24,644 bases of DNA from JAKAGZ01 sp964412105 (GTDB lineage Bacteria > Bacteroidota > Ignavibacteria > Ignavibacteriales > Ignavibacteriaceae): the NCBI GenBank assembly GCA_964412105.1, contig CAYPNM010000044.1, forward strand, positions 1-24,644, read 5' to 3'. A model generated the notes under the pieces. That model had not been told where the DNA came from, searched no databases, and saw only the letters and a program-made list of their open reading frames with translations. The position numbers were made by a program, and so were the translations under genes. Every line of letters begins with the position of its first letter. Position 1 is the stretch's first letter. This document shows, one piece after another, positions 15,707-23,428 of the stretch.

Positions 15707-16816
15707 TTAAGTTTTATCGGATGAAGGTATCATTTCCTCTTTCTTTACAGTTGGAAAAGACGGAAGGGGCCTGCTTAAAGCATATTCAACAATCTTAGAT
15801 AGTGTCTCACCAAATGATAAACCATATTTTTCGGCTGATTCCATATAAGATACCCCCTCGGTTAAATCGGGATTGGGATTAACCTCGAGGACAAAAACTT
15901 TATTGTCTTTTGTTAATCTAAGATCCAGCCGGGCGTAATCAGTGCAGCCGGTAATTCTATAGGCATCAAGCACTGCGGCTCTAACTTTTTTCTCTACCCT
16001 TTTTGATAATTTTGCCGGACAGATAGAATGAACCCTGTGAAACGATTCTTCCAGTGGATTCCATTTTGCATCATAGCTGATTATATTCGGATGATCGGAT
16101 GGAAGCTCGGAAAAATCAAATTCAATGATCGGTAAAACCTCAGGTGGATCATTACCCAGCACTGATACGTGAAGTTCCCGGCCTTCTATAAATTCTTCTA
16201 CAAGAATCGGGGGAGTAAATTCGGCAAATGTTTTTTTGATTCTTTCACTAAGCTGTTCATAATCATAGACAACAGAACCTTTATCTACTCCGGAACTCGC
16301 GTCTTCACGAGAAGGCTTTACTATCATCGGATAATGCAATCCATGCCTTCCCGGCAATTTAGGTTCCATTAGCAGTTTATACCTCGGAGTAGAAACATTA
16401 TTGGCAAGCAAAAGTTGCTTTGTCATTCCCTTTCTCTGACATAATGCAAGAGTAAAAGGCCTGGCACCGGTAAACTTCACTCCATAAAGAATAAATAATC
16501 CTGCGACAAGATGTTCAATCCCTGGATCATCGTGGTAGTATTCAATAAGATTAAAAACCACATCGGGAGGATTATGGCGAAGCAGATCAATTAAAACCTG
16601 TATATCCTCGTTTATATTTAAAAGGTCAGCCCTATAACCCTGTTTTCGCAAAGCTTCTGCTATTGCCTCATACTCTTCAGTAACTGTTGGCACATTGATA
16701 TTATATTCAGGCTTAAAATCCAGAGAAGCCGGATCGACATCCTTTATTTTTTCATATATGTCTTCCCCTGAATGATTATATACTATAGCAACCTTGGTCT
16801 TTTTCTTTCTGGGCAT
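15707..16816 (-). CDS. ATP-grasp ligase, D-Ala-D-Ala ligase-like
   Basis: A 369-residue ATP-grasp enzyme that joins a carboxylate to an amine or similar nucleophile with ATP. Visible motifs are PMIVKPSREDASSGV (ATP-binding lysine and loop), LVEEFIEGRELHVSVLG, DYARLDLRL, and VLEVNPNPDL, whose Glu and Asn are the usual magnesium ligands. These match the C-terminal half of D-alanine-D-alanine ligases. The N-terminal part lacks the GGxSxEHxVS segment of true Ddl enzymes and instead opens with VAIVYNHSGEDI, so a different peptide or amino-acid substrate is likely. C-terminal residues after about 350 are a loose serine- and lysine-rich tail. The kinase gene follows 100 nt later on the same strand. 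Confidence 0.85.
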   Translation of the reverse strand: MPRKKKTKVAIVYNHSGEDIYEKIKDVDPASLDFKPEYNINVPTVTEEYEAIAEALRKQGYRADLLNINEDIQVLIDLLRHNPPDVVFNLIEYYHDDPGIEHLVAGLFILYGVKFTGARPFTLALCQRKGMTKQLLLANNVSTPRYKLLMEPKLPGRHGLHYPMIVKPSREDASSGVDKGSVVYDYEQLSERIKKTFAEFTPPILVEEFIEGRELHVSVLGNDPPEVLPIIEFDFSELPSDHPNIISYDAKWNPLEESFHRVHSICPAKLSKRVEKKVRAAVLDAYRITGCTDYARLDLRLTKDNKVFVLEVNPNPDLTEGVSYMESAEKYGLSFGETLSKIVEYALSRPLPSFPTVKKEEMIPSSDKT

Positions 16817-17090
16817 AATCTTAATTAAATTTATATTTTTCGATTCTTATACGACTACCATAATAATAAGGTAAGGTTTTAAAAATTCTTGTAAGCTAAA
16901 ACATAAGATATCGCTATTAATTATCAATTTTCGTTAAAGCAAATTTACAAAAAAGTAAGATTATCTTCTTGAAAGAGTTTATAAATGAATCGCTAGGTGA
17001 GAATAGAACCGTAAAAGATAAAAATAAATATAAAAAATATGGTTTATTAGATTCTTAAAAAGATAATGATAAATTAAAACTAGAGTTGAA

Positions 17091-17240
17091 TCAATTCTGC
17101 ATCTTTCCTTTGGCAAACCGTAGGATAGTGAACACTGATAATAAAATTGAAACTACCAGTAATTTTATATCAAATGTTTGAGTTAACAATAATGCCCCAA
17201 GCAAAAGAATTGAAATAATTCCATCAAGTTTATTTTTCAT
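17091..17240 (-). CDS. Small two-helix membrane protein, unknown
   Basis: A 49-residue frame, MKNKLDG... ending ...KGKMQN, that is easily missed because of its size. AAGGAG (17245-17250 read on the minus strand) lies 4 nt before the ATG, one of the best ribosome binding sites in the window. The product has a short charged N-terminus, a first hydrophobic helix (about residues 8-20), a polar TQTFD turn, a second hydrophobic helix (about 26-40), and a basic end RFAKGK, so it should be an inner-membrane hairpin with both ends in the cytoplasm. It begins 19 nt after the phosphoesterase stop and is probably translated from the same mRNA. I do not recognise a family; a role in supporting the phosphoesterase at the membrane is only a guess. 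Confidence 0.65.
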   Translation of the reverse strand: MKNKLDGIISILLLGALLLTQTFDIKLLVVSILLSVFTILRFAKGKMQN

Positions 17241-17259
17241 AGTTGCTCCTTTTTGTTAA

Positions 17260-18174
17260 CTATGCAACTTCAAGTTGCAATGGATAAAGTGTGCTTTCGG
17301 TTTTTGGTTTTGATAATAATGAGCAGCGGTCTATATTAATACCGTCTGCTTTAAGATTTATAAAATTCACGAACAGTTTCCCGCTGAAATTATTTTTTAT
17401 GCTGGCACCCGAATTAAGAAATGTTAGATTTTTTCTTGTGTATTCCTTTTGTTCGTGTAAATGACCGTGAAGCACCAGATCTGTCCCTAAAAACTTAAAT
17501 GCTTCAATAATCTGTTTCTTTTTTCTTAATTTCATTGTTTGTTTTTCAGTCATCCTCCAGAAACTGGCTATTGATTTTTCCTTGACCTTAATCTTATTAA
17601 AATGATGATGAACAAGCATCAGTTTGTACTTTACCAGTTTCGAATAACTGCGGTAGATGTCGCTTAATTCCCGGATTTGTCCAAAGCCAATTTCTCCATT
17701 GGAGGCAAACGGATTCTTTAATTTTGAATATTTTGCAATAGAATTGAATCCCGCAATCATAACTTCATCCAGTATTTTTACAAAGGGGAACACGTTCTCT
17801 TCGTTTTGATAAATGCAGTTCTTAAATGTTTCTGAAAAGTATTCGCCGAACTCTTTAACCTTTTTTTCATAATTCACACTTCTGCATTTTTCAGGGAAAG
17901 TGAATAGTTCTTCAGGGGTCTGCGGTCCGCCAAATATATCGTGATTACCAATCACCAGCGACATCCTGTCAGATTCTAACAAGCCGAATTTCCTGAATAA
18001 GTTTCTGAGAGTTTCAAGATCTTTAGTGTCTGCGTTATCTACCAAATCCCCAGTTATAACAATATGGTCAGCCTGTTGTTGAAGAATATATTTTAATAGA
18101 TGTTTTATCACTCTGAGATTTGAATCTTTGAAGAAGGAGTTTAGGTGAAGGTCTGATATGTGTGCGATTTTCAT
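17260..18174 (-). CDS. Calcineurin-like metallophosphoesterase
   Basis: A 304-residue two-metal phosphoesterase. All family motifs are present in order: DLH at residues 8-10, GDLVD at 42-46, GNHD at 76-79, a VHHHF segment in the second half, and GHLH near the end. Substrates of this family range from cyclic nucleotides to lipid A precursors and proteins, and motifs do not decide between them. No signal peptide is seen. Its neighbours are two lipid-type glycosyltransferase genes upstream and a 49-residue membrane protein downstream, which would suit a phosphatase acting on a membrane lipid or lipid-linked sugar, but the 127-nt gap to the glycosyltransferase pair leaves room for a separate promoter. 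Confidence 0.9.
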   Translation of the reverse strand: MKIAHISDLHLNSFFKDSNLRVIKHLLKYILQQQADHIVITGDLVDNADTKDLETLRNLFRKFGLLESDRMSLVIGNHDIFGGPQTPEELFTFPEKCRSVNYEKKVKEFGEYFSETFKNCIYQNEENVFPFVKILDEVMIAGFNSIAKYSKLKNPFASNGEIGFGQIRELSDIYRSYSKLVKYKLMLVHHHFNKIKVKEKSIASFWRMTEKQTMKLRKKKQIIEAFKFLGTDLVLHGHLHEQKEYTRKNLTFLNSGASIKNNFSGKLFVNFINLKADGINIDRCSLLSKPKTESTLYPLQLEVA

Positions 18175-18301
18175 ATTCTATATTTTTCCTCTTTTGCTGG
18201 ACAACTTAAATCCTGTATATTAAGGAATTATAAAGAATATGTAACCAAATTGTTAAGCTTTGGGACTGGCTATAAAGACCATCCCCATAAGATGAATTCA
18301 A

Positions 18302-19441
18302 CTAGAAGTCAATTATAAACTTTGAAACTTTTCTAACACCATTCTCAAAATTGCTGTTAGATATATTCCTTTTAATTTCACTATATTTTTCACTATTTGA
18401 TAATATCCCCCCTATGGTTTCTGGTAATTTATCTGTTCTTTTTTCGTAAACCCCAAGCTTATTTTCGGTTAGAAAATCGACATTCCCTTTTTCCTGCTCC
18501 CAGATGTAACTGACTACAACCGGCACTTTTTTGCAAAAAAGGATTTCCATAAAGGTAGAAGCCCCGCATTTGGTTATTACCACGTCCGAGATATTAATTA
18601 ATTCATCAACAAAGTCGACATAGCCAAATATTTTAATGTTTGTTAATCCATCATTTTTGACAAATTCAGATATATTATCAAAAAGATTTCTATTTCTGCC
18701 GCAAATTACTGCAATTTCTATATCTCGTAATTTTGATACTAATTCCCGAATTATGATTTCACCTTTAGGAATTCCTTCCCCTCCACCAAGCAGCAGCACA
18801 ATTTTTCTATCACGGCTAAAGCCAAATTTTTTCTTCAATACACTGATTCTAATATCCATCACTCTACGTGAAAACTTTTCAGCAATTATAAAAGGAAAGA
18901 CATTAAGCTTTTTTTCAGAAATTCCATTATCAAGACATCTTCTTTTTAATTTCTCACTAAACAATATAAAATTCTGGTCTTTCCTTAAAAACCAGATTGG
19001 GTGGGCAGTAAATGGATCGGTTACTATTGTTAAGACCTTAACATTGAGTTTTTCTTTTTTTACCAGGTTATAAACTGGTTTTATAAGGAAAAAGTGGAAA
19101 ATCAAAATTTTTTCCGGTTCTTCCTTTTTCAGAATGTCCCGTAGACCGGGATAAACAAAAAATGACAATAAAAAATTATTTGTTTTCGATACGATAGGAA
19201 TTTTATAGAGTGCATACAAAGTTTCATAAATCCAGGGAGTTTTCGTTTGAGATATCCTGTAGCCGTCTTCAATTATAAATCGAACAAGTCGATTTGTTTT
19301 GGCAAAACCATCAACAAGAAGAGTTTCAACTGATTCACCATAATTATTATTGAGGTAGTTTGCCAGGGATCTTGCTGGTGCTAGATGACCTCCGCCGGTC
19401 TTCAAATAGAGTAATAGATATTTGCTTTTCCTTTGCTCCAT
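18302..19441 (-). CDS. MGDG-synthase/UgtP-like glycosyltransferase
   Basis: A 379-residue GT-B enzyme of the family that includes MurG, plant MGDG synthase and Bacillus UgtP, which add sugar from a UDP donor to diacylglycerol at the inner face of the membrane. Signs are the N-terminal TGGGHLAPA loop (residues 15-23), TDPFTAHPIWF at 141-151 (the family's acceptor-side motif), LLLGGGEG at 216-223 opening the second domain, an ICGRN segment, and the donor-site DVVITKCGASTFMEI followed by EQEKGN at 315-320. The N-terminal half matches the MGDG-synthase type rather than MurG, so glycolipid synthesis is more likely than peptidoglycan. It begins 9 nt after the stop of the next gene upstream and is surely co-transcribed with it. 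The sugar is not determinable. Confidence 0.87.
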   Translation of the reverse strand: MEQRKSKYLLLYLKTGGGHLAPARSLANYLNNNYGESVETLLVDGFAKTNRLVRFIIEDGYRISQTKTPWIYETLYALYKIPIVSKTNNFLLSFFVYPGLRDILKKEEPEKILIFHFFLIKPVYNLVKKEKLNVKVLTIVTDPFTAHPIWFLRKDQNFILFSEKLKRRCLDNGISEKKLNVFPFIIAEKFSRRVMDIRISVLKKKFGFSRDRKIVLLLGGGEGIPKGEIIIRELVSKLRDIEIAVICGRNRNLFDNISEFVKNDGLTNIKIFGYVDFVDELINISDVVITKCGASTFMEILFCKKVPVVVSYIWEQEKGNVDFLTENKLGVYEKRTDKLPETIGGILSNSEKYSEIKRNISNSNFENGVRKVSKFIIDF

Positions 19442-19450
19442 AATTCTTTA

Positions 19451-20770
19451 TTATCTTAAAACCGGAGAATTATAACCTGGCATTTTGCCTTTTGTAACTA
19501 TGTCTTTGATGTTATATGTACCCAATTTCCTGGCTTTTAGAAATCCATCCCACGCAGCTTCAGCTAATCTGCCTTTATTCAACCAGTCAAAAAGCCATTG
19601 ATCGGCATAGTCGGGATTTTCCTGTGAAATCCCTGCCTGAATTTCGCGCAGCCATTGACGGTTAAATTTCTCCTGAGAGCCTAGCGTGGGAGTCATAATT
19701 ATCGGGATGCCGAGCGCACAATAAAATGACAGTTCACTTGGTTTAGTCCATAGTATATCAGTCGTCCTCATAAGTTTATTAAAAATCTCAAAGTATTGGG
19801 GAATTTCCGGCGAATAAAAGACTTTTAGATTAGCACAATCTTTGAATTCCCTATTTTTAATTTCATTAAAATAATCTTTGACATTTTCTTTCACTCCGGC
19901 AATCAGGTTCAGGTTAATTTCATTATTCAGCAGTTTATTTTTGAGACTTAATGCAATTCTTCCTCCGATATCCATTTGTGCACCCGCACCGCCAACCGAA
20001 TAAGATATGGTCAGTTTTCTATCGTTCTTAAAATGTAGATTGCGCTTCCCAAGGAAGTGTTCCACATTTTTATCATGACGATTCCAGAATCTTTTGTTTG
20101 GATCTAGATAAAATAATCTTTGCGCAAGATCTTTTTTCAAAACGCTTAATTTTCTATCGCCAAGCAGCGTCTGCGGTAACGGAAAGCCGGTTAAAAAAAT
20201 TCTTTCTTCCGGTACGCCGTAATCGCGAAGACGTTGAGCCGCCTTACCGCAAGGGGCAAAATAGATAACTCTGCTTTCCCAGGGATCCCTTGCAACCCAA
20301 ACCCTGTTAAGATCCGAATCACATATGATGCAATAAATTTCTTCATACCCTTTCATATCAGCAGCAATAGCAGGAGCATAAAACGATGTGACAAGAGGAA
20401 GCGGTTTAGCATTTATTTTTTCAAACATTCCTGAGCAGAGACCTTTCTTAACACTTGACTCCAATAAATTTACCTGGAATGTTGCGCCTGAAAGATTTCT
20501 CCTTGGGTAATATGAAGGAATATGCAAAAATGAGTCAAGCAATTTAAAGATCGATTTTCCTATAAATGGAATTCCGCGAGCCCTGGATAACATTTCATAA
20601 ATATCAATTATTCGTGCCCACAAAACTTTTTCTGCTTCAGACGCTTCCCCATTCCTTCCAACGACGATAATCTCATTTTCTGAGATATCTTTTAACGGAT
20701 AAACCGCCCGCAAATGGCCGTATCCCATATTCGCAGATACTAACCATACTTTAGTTTGTTTCAAGCTCAT
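19451..20770 (-). CDS. GT-B-like glycosyltransferase-type protein, unknown specificity
   Basis: A 439-residue protein with a GT-B layout. The N-terminal LVSANMGYGHLRAVYPLK places a G-x-G-H loop at residues 16-19, the same position as the GGGH loop of the following gene. Later segments ICDSDLNRVWVA, SYSVGGAGAQMDIG and WTKPSELSFYCALGIPIIM, followed by GSQEKFNRQW, resemble the acceptor loop, second-domain start and donor site of that protein in the same order, though sequence identity by eye is low. It therefore looks like a distant relative of the same superfamily, longer and with an insert around residues 60-120. ATG 20770 is preferred over a TTG at 20779. With the next gene 9 nt away the two probably act on one pathway, perhaps successive sugar additions or a heteromeric enzyme. 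Confidence 0.65.
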   Translation of the reverse strand: MSLKQTKVWLVSANMGYGHLRAVYPLKDISENEIIVVGRNGEASEAEKVLWARIIDIYEMLSRARGIPFIGKSIFKLLDSFLHIPSYYPRRNLSGATFQVNLLESSVKKGLCSGMFEKINAKPLPLVTSFYAPAIAADMKGYEEIYCIICDSDLNRVWVARDPWESRVIYFAPCGKAAQRLRDYGVPEERIFLTGFPLPQTLLGDRKLSVLKKDLAQRLFYLDPNKRFWNRHDKNVEHFLGKRNLHFKNDRKLTISYSVGGAGAQMDIGGRIALSLKNKLLNNEINLNLIAGVKENVKDYFNEIKNREFKDCANLKVFYSPEIPQYFEIFNKLMRTTDILWTKPSELSFYCALGIPIIMTPTLGSQEKFNRQWLREIQAGISQENPDYADQWLFDWLNKGRLAEAAWDGFLKARKLGTYNIKDIVTKGKMPGYNSPVLR

Positions 20771-20991
20771 AGTTATCAAAAATCTTTAAGATAATATTAT
20801 TTAATGACTTAACAAAGTTATTAGCAATTTGCTCTAATAATAAGTTTCCAATATTAAATAATTGTTAAATCTAAAAATCTGCCTGGATTAATTCTGTCAG
20901 TTACAACAAGTTTAAAACAGGTCTTAAGAACAAAAAATATCAAAAACTTTTATATAAAAATTTCGATTAACTTAATTTTAAGAGGTAATAA

Positions 20992-21180
20992 ATGGTAAAT
21001 GCCAAAGCTACTCATGCACAGGAATTGAAGGAAGGGAAAAAAGATACATCAGAAAAAGGATTAAATAAGAAAACAAAAAGCAAACTTAGCGATCCGGATA
21101 AATTAAGCCGGGAACATAATACTAAATTAAATTCAATAATTGAAGAAGTCAGGCATTCAATAGAACTTGACACGAATTAA
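20992..21180 (+). CDS. Small lysine-rich protein, unknown
   Basis: A 62-residue, strongly charged protein with lysine-rich first two-thirds (several KK, KDTSEKG and KTKSK stretches) and a more regular last third, NSIIEEVRHSIELDTN, that could form an amphipathic helix. There are no cysteines, aromatic residues or membrane segments, so most of it is probably unstructured. AAGAGG lies 7 nt before the ATG, which supports translation. It is divergent from the glycosyltransferase pair, with a 221-nt gap, and convergent with the STAS gene. I do not recognise a family; a nucleic-acid or protein-binding role would suit the charge but is a guess. Confidence 0.55.
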   Translation: MVNAKATHAQELKEGKKDTSEKGLNKKTKSKLSDPDKLSREHNTKLNSIIEEVRHSIELDTN

Positions 21181-21302
21181 AGCGAAAAGCATTACTAAGG
21201 TTCTGCATTCCCAAATTACTATACGCGCTTGAGCCTGTTAGCATTCCAGTTGGCGGGCTTTAAAACCATCTTGCATTAACTATCTAAATTGAAATAAAAA
21301 GA

Positions 21303-21608
21303 TCAGTCAATCCTAATTAGATCAGTTAATTTTAAGGTTGAAAATACATTCTTTACAGTTGATTGAGCATTTTTAAGGGTGAAAGTAACATATTTAACTT
21401 TACAGATTGCACAAGCATGAATGAAACTTTCTATACCCATACTCGTGATAAAATTTACATTACTTAAATCAACCACGATATTTTTACTCCCTGCTTCAAT
21501 TGAGTCTCTAACCAGGGTTTTGAAAGATTCATTCTCCGTTCCCAATAGCTTTTCTTTATCAATAATGATTGTAGTTGTATCCCCGTTATGTTGAACGCGC
21601 ATATCCAT
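21303..21608 (-). CDS. STAS-domain protein (anti-sigma factor antagonist-like)
   Basis: A 101-residue single STAS domain, the fold of SpoIIAA and RsbV, which bind anti-sigma kinases in partner-switching control. The central strand and loop IVVDLSNVNFITSMGIESF (residues 44 onward) align with the family's DLSxVxxMDSSGL. Here the Asp of DSS is Thr55, the first Ser is kept as Ser56, and the second position is Met57. The change removes one of the two residues used as phospho-acceptors in characterised members. No anti-sigma kinase or sigma factor gene is adjacent. AAGGGG lies just before ATG 21608. The long upstream gap carries several inverted repeats. An alternative is a structural STAS role unrelated to phosphorylation. 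Confidence 0.82.
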   Translation of the reverse strand: MDMRVQHNGDTTTIIIDKEKLLGTENESFKTLVRDSIEAGSKNIVVDLSNVNFITSMGIESFIHACAICKVKYVTFTLKNAQSTVKNVFSTLKLTDLIRID

Positions 21609-21659
21609 AAATACCCCTTATAAAATGGAATAATAATTTTCACTAATTCTGCTACGTGT

Positions 21660-21712
21660 GAGTTATTGCGATATGTCATCCCTGGGATTTAGCATTTAGA
21701 CCGCAATAACTC
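21660..21712. repeat. Perfect 11-bp inverted repeat upstream of the STAS gene
   Basis: GAGTTATTGCG (21660-21670) and CGCAATAACTC (21702-21712) are exact inverted copies around a 31-nt spacer. The element lies about 50 nt before the STAS start and about 110 nt after the CorA stop. It could be an mRNA hairpin in the STAS leader or a split protein-binding site. No T-run follows on either strand. Confidence 0.6.
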
Positions 21713-21730
21713 TAAGCCCTTCCGGAGTTG

Positions 21731-21750
21731 ATAAGTAACCGATTACTTAT
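21731..21750. promoter_or_regulatory. Palindrome ATAAGTAA-N4-TTACTTAT, operator-like
   Basis: Two perfect 8-bp half-sites separated by CCGA, 20 bp in total. The size suits a dimeric regulator site, but AT-rich palindromes also arise by chance, and no regulator gene is adjacent. Confidence 0.35.
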
Positions 21751-21762
21751 ATTAAATAATTC

Positions 21763-21785
21763 TTTTATCCTTATCAAGGATAAAA
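21763..21785 (-). terminator. AT-rich hairpin after corA
   Basis: TTTTATCCTT (21763-21772) pairs perfectly with AAGGATAAAA (21776-21785) around a 3-nt loop. It begins about 40 nt after the corA stop on the minus strand. The stem is stable enough for a 3'-end structure, but there is no clean T-run after it in the corA direction. Confidence 0.4.
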
Positions 21786-21824
21786 AATCAAATAATAACA
21801 ATTCATAAATTACGCTTATTCATA

Positions 21825-22892
21825 TCAAAGCCATTTCCTTCTTTTGAAGAAAATTAACATACCTATAACAACAAAAATCATAATTAAAATGACAAAAGGA
21901 TAACCATATTTCCAGCTCAATTCAGGCATGAAATTGAAATTCATTCCGTAAATACCAACAATAAAAGTCAACGGGATAAAAGTTGTGGCAATTATAGTAA
22001 GAATTTTCATAATTTCATTCATTTTTTGACCAGACTGTGAGATATAAACTTCCTGTAATCCATTGATTACTTCTCGATAATTTTCAACATTATCAGCAAT
22101 TTGCTTAATGTGATCATATAGATCCCGAAGGTATAAATAAGTAGATTTTGCAATAAAGCTGTATTGTTCTCGTTCCAAATTGTATATAATATCTCTTAAT
22201 GGAGAAATGGCGCGTTTCAACCTTATAATTTCTTTTCTTATTGAATGAATGTTTTGAAGTATGCCTTGCTCTGGGATTACAAGCAATGAATCTTCAATTT
22301 TTTCTATATGCCCATCAATTTTTTCCAGTACATTGAAATAGGTATCTACCATCGTGTCAATTAATCGATAAGCAAGATAATCCGCTCCTGACTTCCTGAT
22401 CCTTCCACTATTACTCCTAATCTTCTCCCTTATTAGATCAAAAACATCGCCCTCTTTTTCCTGGAATGTAATTAAGAAGTTTTTCCCAAGGATATAACTT
22501 ACTTGTTCTATATTCAGCCTATTTAATTCATCATTATAATTTATCATTTTGGTCATTATGAAAATGTAATTATCATATTCATCAGCTTTGGGACTGTGCC
22601 CAACGTTTAGAATGTCTTCAAGAACTAGAGGATGAATTCCAAATATTTTTCCTACTTCATCAATCACCTTAGGATTATGTATCCCGCAAATATTTATCCA
22701 AGTAACATTTTTACCTGTTTTATACTTCTTAAGTTTGCTTAATTCCTGTGTTGGAATATTTATCTCATTTACTTTGCTTGCATTAAAGTAGAATACACTA
22801 ATTTTAACTTGGTCGACCTTTTTTTCGCCTGTAAATATAAGCGACCCGGGGGACATACCTTTTTTATTCTGTCTCATCTTTTTAAAAAGCAT
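21825..22892 (-). CDS. corA: CorA-type magnesium/cobalt channel
   Basis: A 355-residue CorA-family ion channel. A large cytoplasmic N-terminal domain (residues 1-290) contains VLEDILNVGHSPKADEYDNY, the conserved segment of the alpha/beta domain, and a long charged helix region leading to the membrane. Two C-terminal membrane helices follow, with the selectivity motif GMN at 316-318 (preceded by FIVGIY) and a basic FFKRRKWL tail. The acidic stretch between the helices usual for the pore entry is short (MPELSW). GAGGA sits about 7 nt before ATG 22892. Transport of magnesium, cobalt or zinc is possible; the motif does not decide. The gene appears to stand alone. Confidence 0.95.
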   Translation of the reverse strand: MLFKKMRQNKKGMSPGSLIFTGEKKVDQVKISVFYFNASKVNEINIPTQELSKLKKYKTGKNVTWINICGIHNPKVIDEVGKIFGIHPLVLEDILNVGHSPKADEYDNYIFIMTKMINYNDELNRLNIEQVSYILGKNFLITFQEKEGDVFDLIREKIRSNSGRIRKSGADYLAYRLIDTMVDTYFNVLEKIDGHIEKIEDSLLVIPEQGILQNIHSIRKEIIRLKRAISPLRDIIYNLEREQYSFIAKSTYLYLRDLYDHIKQIADNVENYREVINGLQEVYISQSGQKMNEIMKILTIIATTFIPLTFIVGIYGMNFNFMPELSWKYGYPFVILIMIFVVIGMLIFFKRRKWL

Positions 22893-22994
22893 TATTAATT
22901 CCTCAAATTCTTGTATATAATGTAAAAAATTGAAAAGCTTTATTAAAGTTAAAATAAATAAGTTATTTATTTTTTTGATAACTTTAAGAAGGAA

Positions 22995-23165
22995 TTAATT
23001 TGAAATGTTATTCTTTTCCTCCATATGACCTGTGCAGGCGCAGTTCATTTTTTTATTATCATCCAACCTGAAGATTTCCTCATCCTTGACGATATTCCAG
23101 AAGTTCTTATTATCTGGAAGGGTATATTTCTGGTGTTTGATTGAAAGAAACTTCCTTTTATTCAT
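22995..23165 (-). CDS. Small C-x-C-x-x-H protein, intact copy of a duplicated unknown gene
   Basis: A 56-residue frame starting MNKRKFLSIKHQKYTLP, with an aromatic NFWNIVKDEE core (residues 21-30), then FRLDDNKKMNCACTGHMEEK, where Cys42, Cys44 and His47 form a compact C-x-C-x-x-H motif that could bind a metal or a cofactor. No signal peptide or membrane helix is seen, and no Shine-Dalgarno sequence precedes the ATG. The main support that it is a real gene is the second copy at 24335-24510: in that copy WNI, the RLDxNKKMNCxCxxH block and the following glutamates are kept while many other codons changed, the pattern expected from selection on protein. I do not recognise the family. It lies between corA and the ICL/PEPM gene and is divergent from the latter. 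Confidence 0.6.
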   Translation of the reverse strand: MNKRKFLSIKHQKYTLPDNKNFWNIVKDEEIFRLDDNKKMNCACTGHMEEKNNISN

Positions 23166-23333
23166 AATATAAAATATGAAAATTTATCGGGCTGCATTAG
23201 GAAGATACTATTAACAATTACCCTAAGATAAGTCCACTTAGCAAAAATATTTATTGCTTTGATTTTGCCGAATTATTAAGTTGAATGAAATTAAAATTGT
23301 TCTTACCTCCAATCTCGTTTTTTGTAAGGGGAA
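23011..23333. repeat. Direct repeat, copy 1 (small gene plus flanking DNA)
   Basis: This stretch of the 536-nt gap between corA and the ICL/PEPM gene matches 24379-24616 by eye in two blocks. Block A is the small gene's C-terminal coding part, 23011 to about 23134. Block B is non-coding DNA, 23241-23333, which includes a nearly identical TTAAGTTGAAT and GTAAGG segments. About 105 nt between the blocks, including the start codon of the small gene, have no match in copy 2. The rest of the gap (22893-22994 and 23374-23428) shows nothing I can name. Confidence 0.7.
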
Positions 23334-23337
23334 TCTA

Positions 23338-23373
23338 CCTGTCGCCTGCCTGCATGTAAGCAGCGTAGACAGG
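23338..23373. repeat. GC-rich nested hairpin, REP-like
   Basis: Outer arms CCTGTC (23338-23343) and GACAGG (23368-23373) enclose an inner stem CTGC (23350-23353)/GCAG (23360-23363) with loop ATGTAA. The GCCTGCC core is shared with 1989-2002. The element starts within a few bases of the end of direct-repeat copy 1, about 55 nt before the ICL/PEPM start, and would fold in that gene's mRNA leader if transcribed. Confidence 0.6.
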
Positions 23374-23428
23374 CTTTTCAAAGGGAAGTCAGACGTATTT
23401 ATATTAAACATTAAAAAAGGGCCATATT

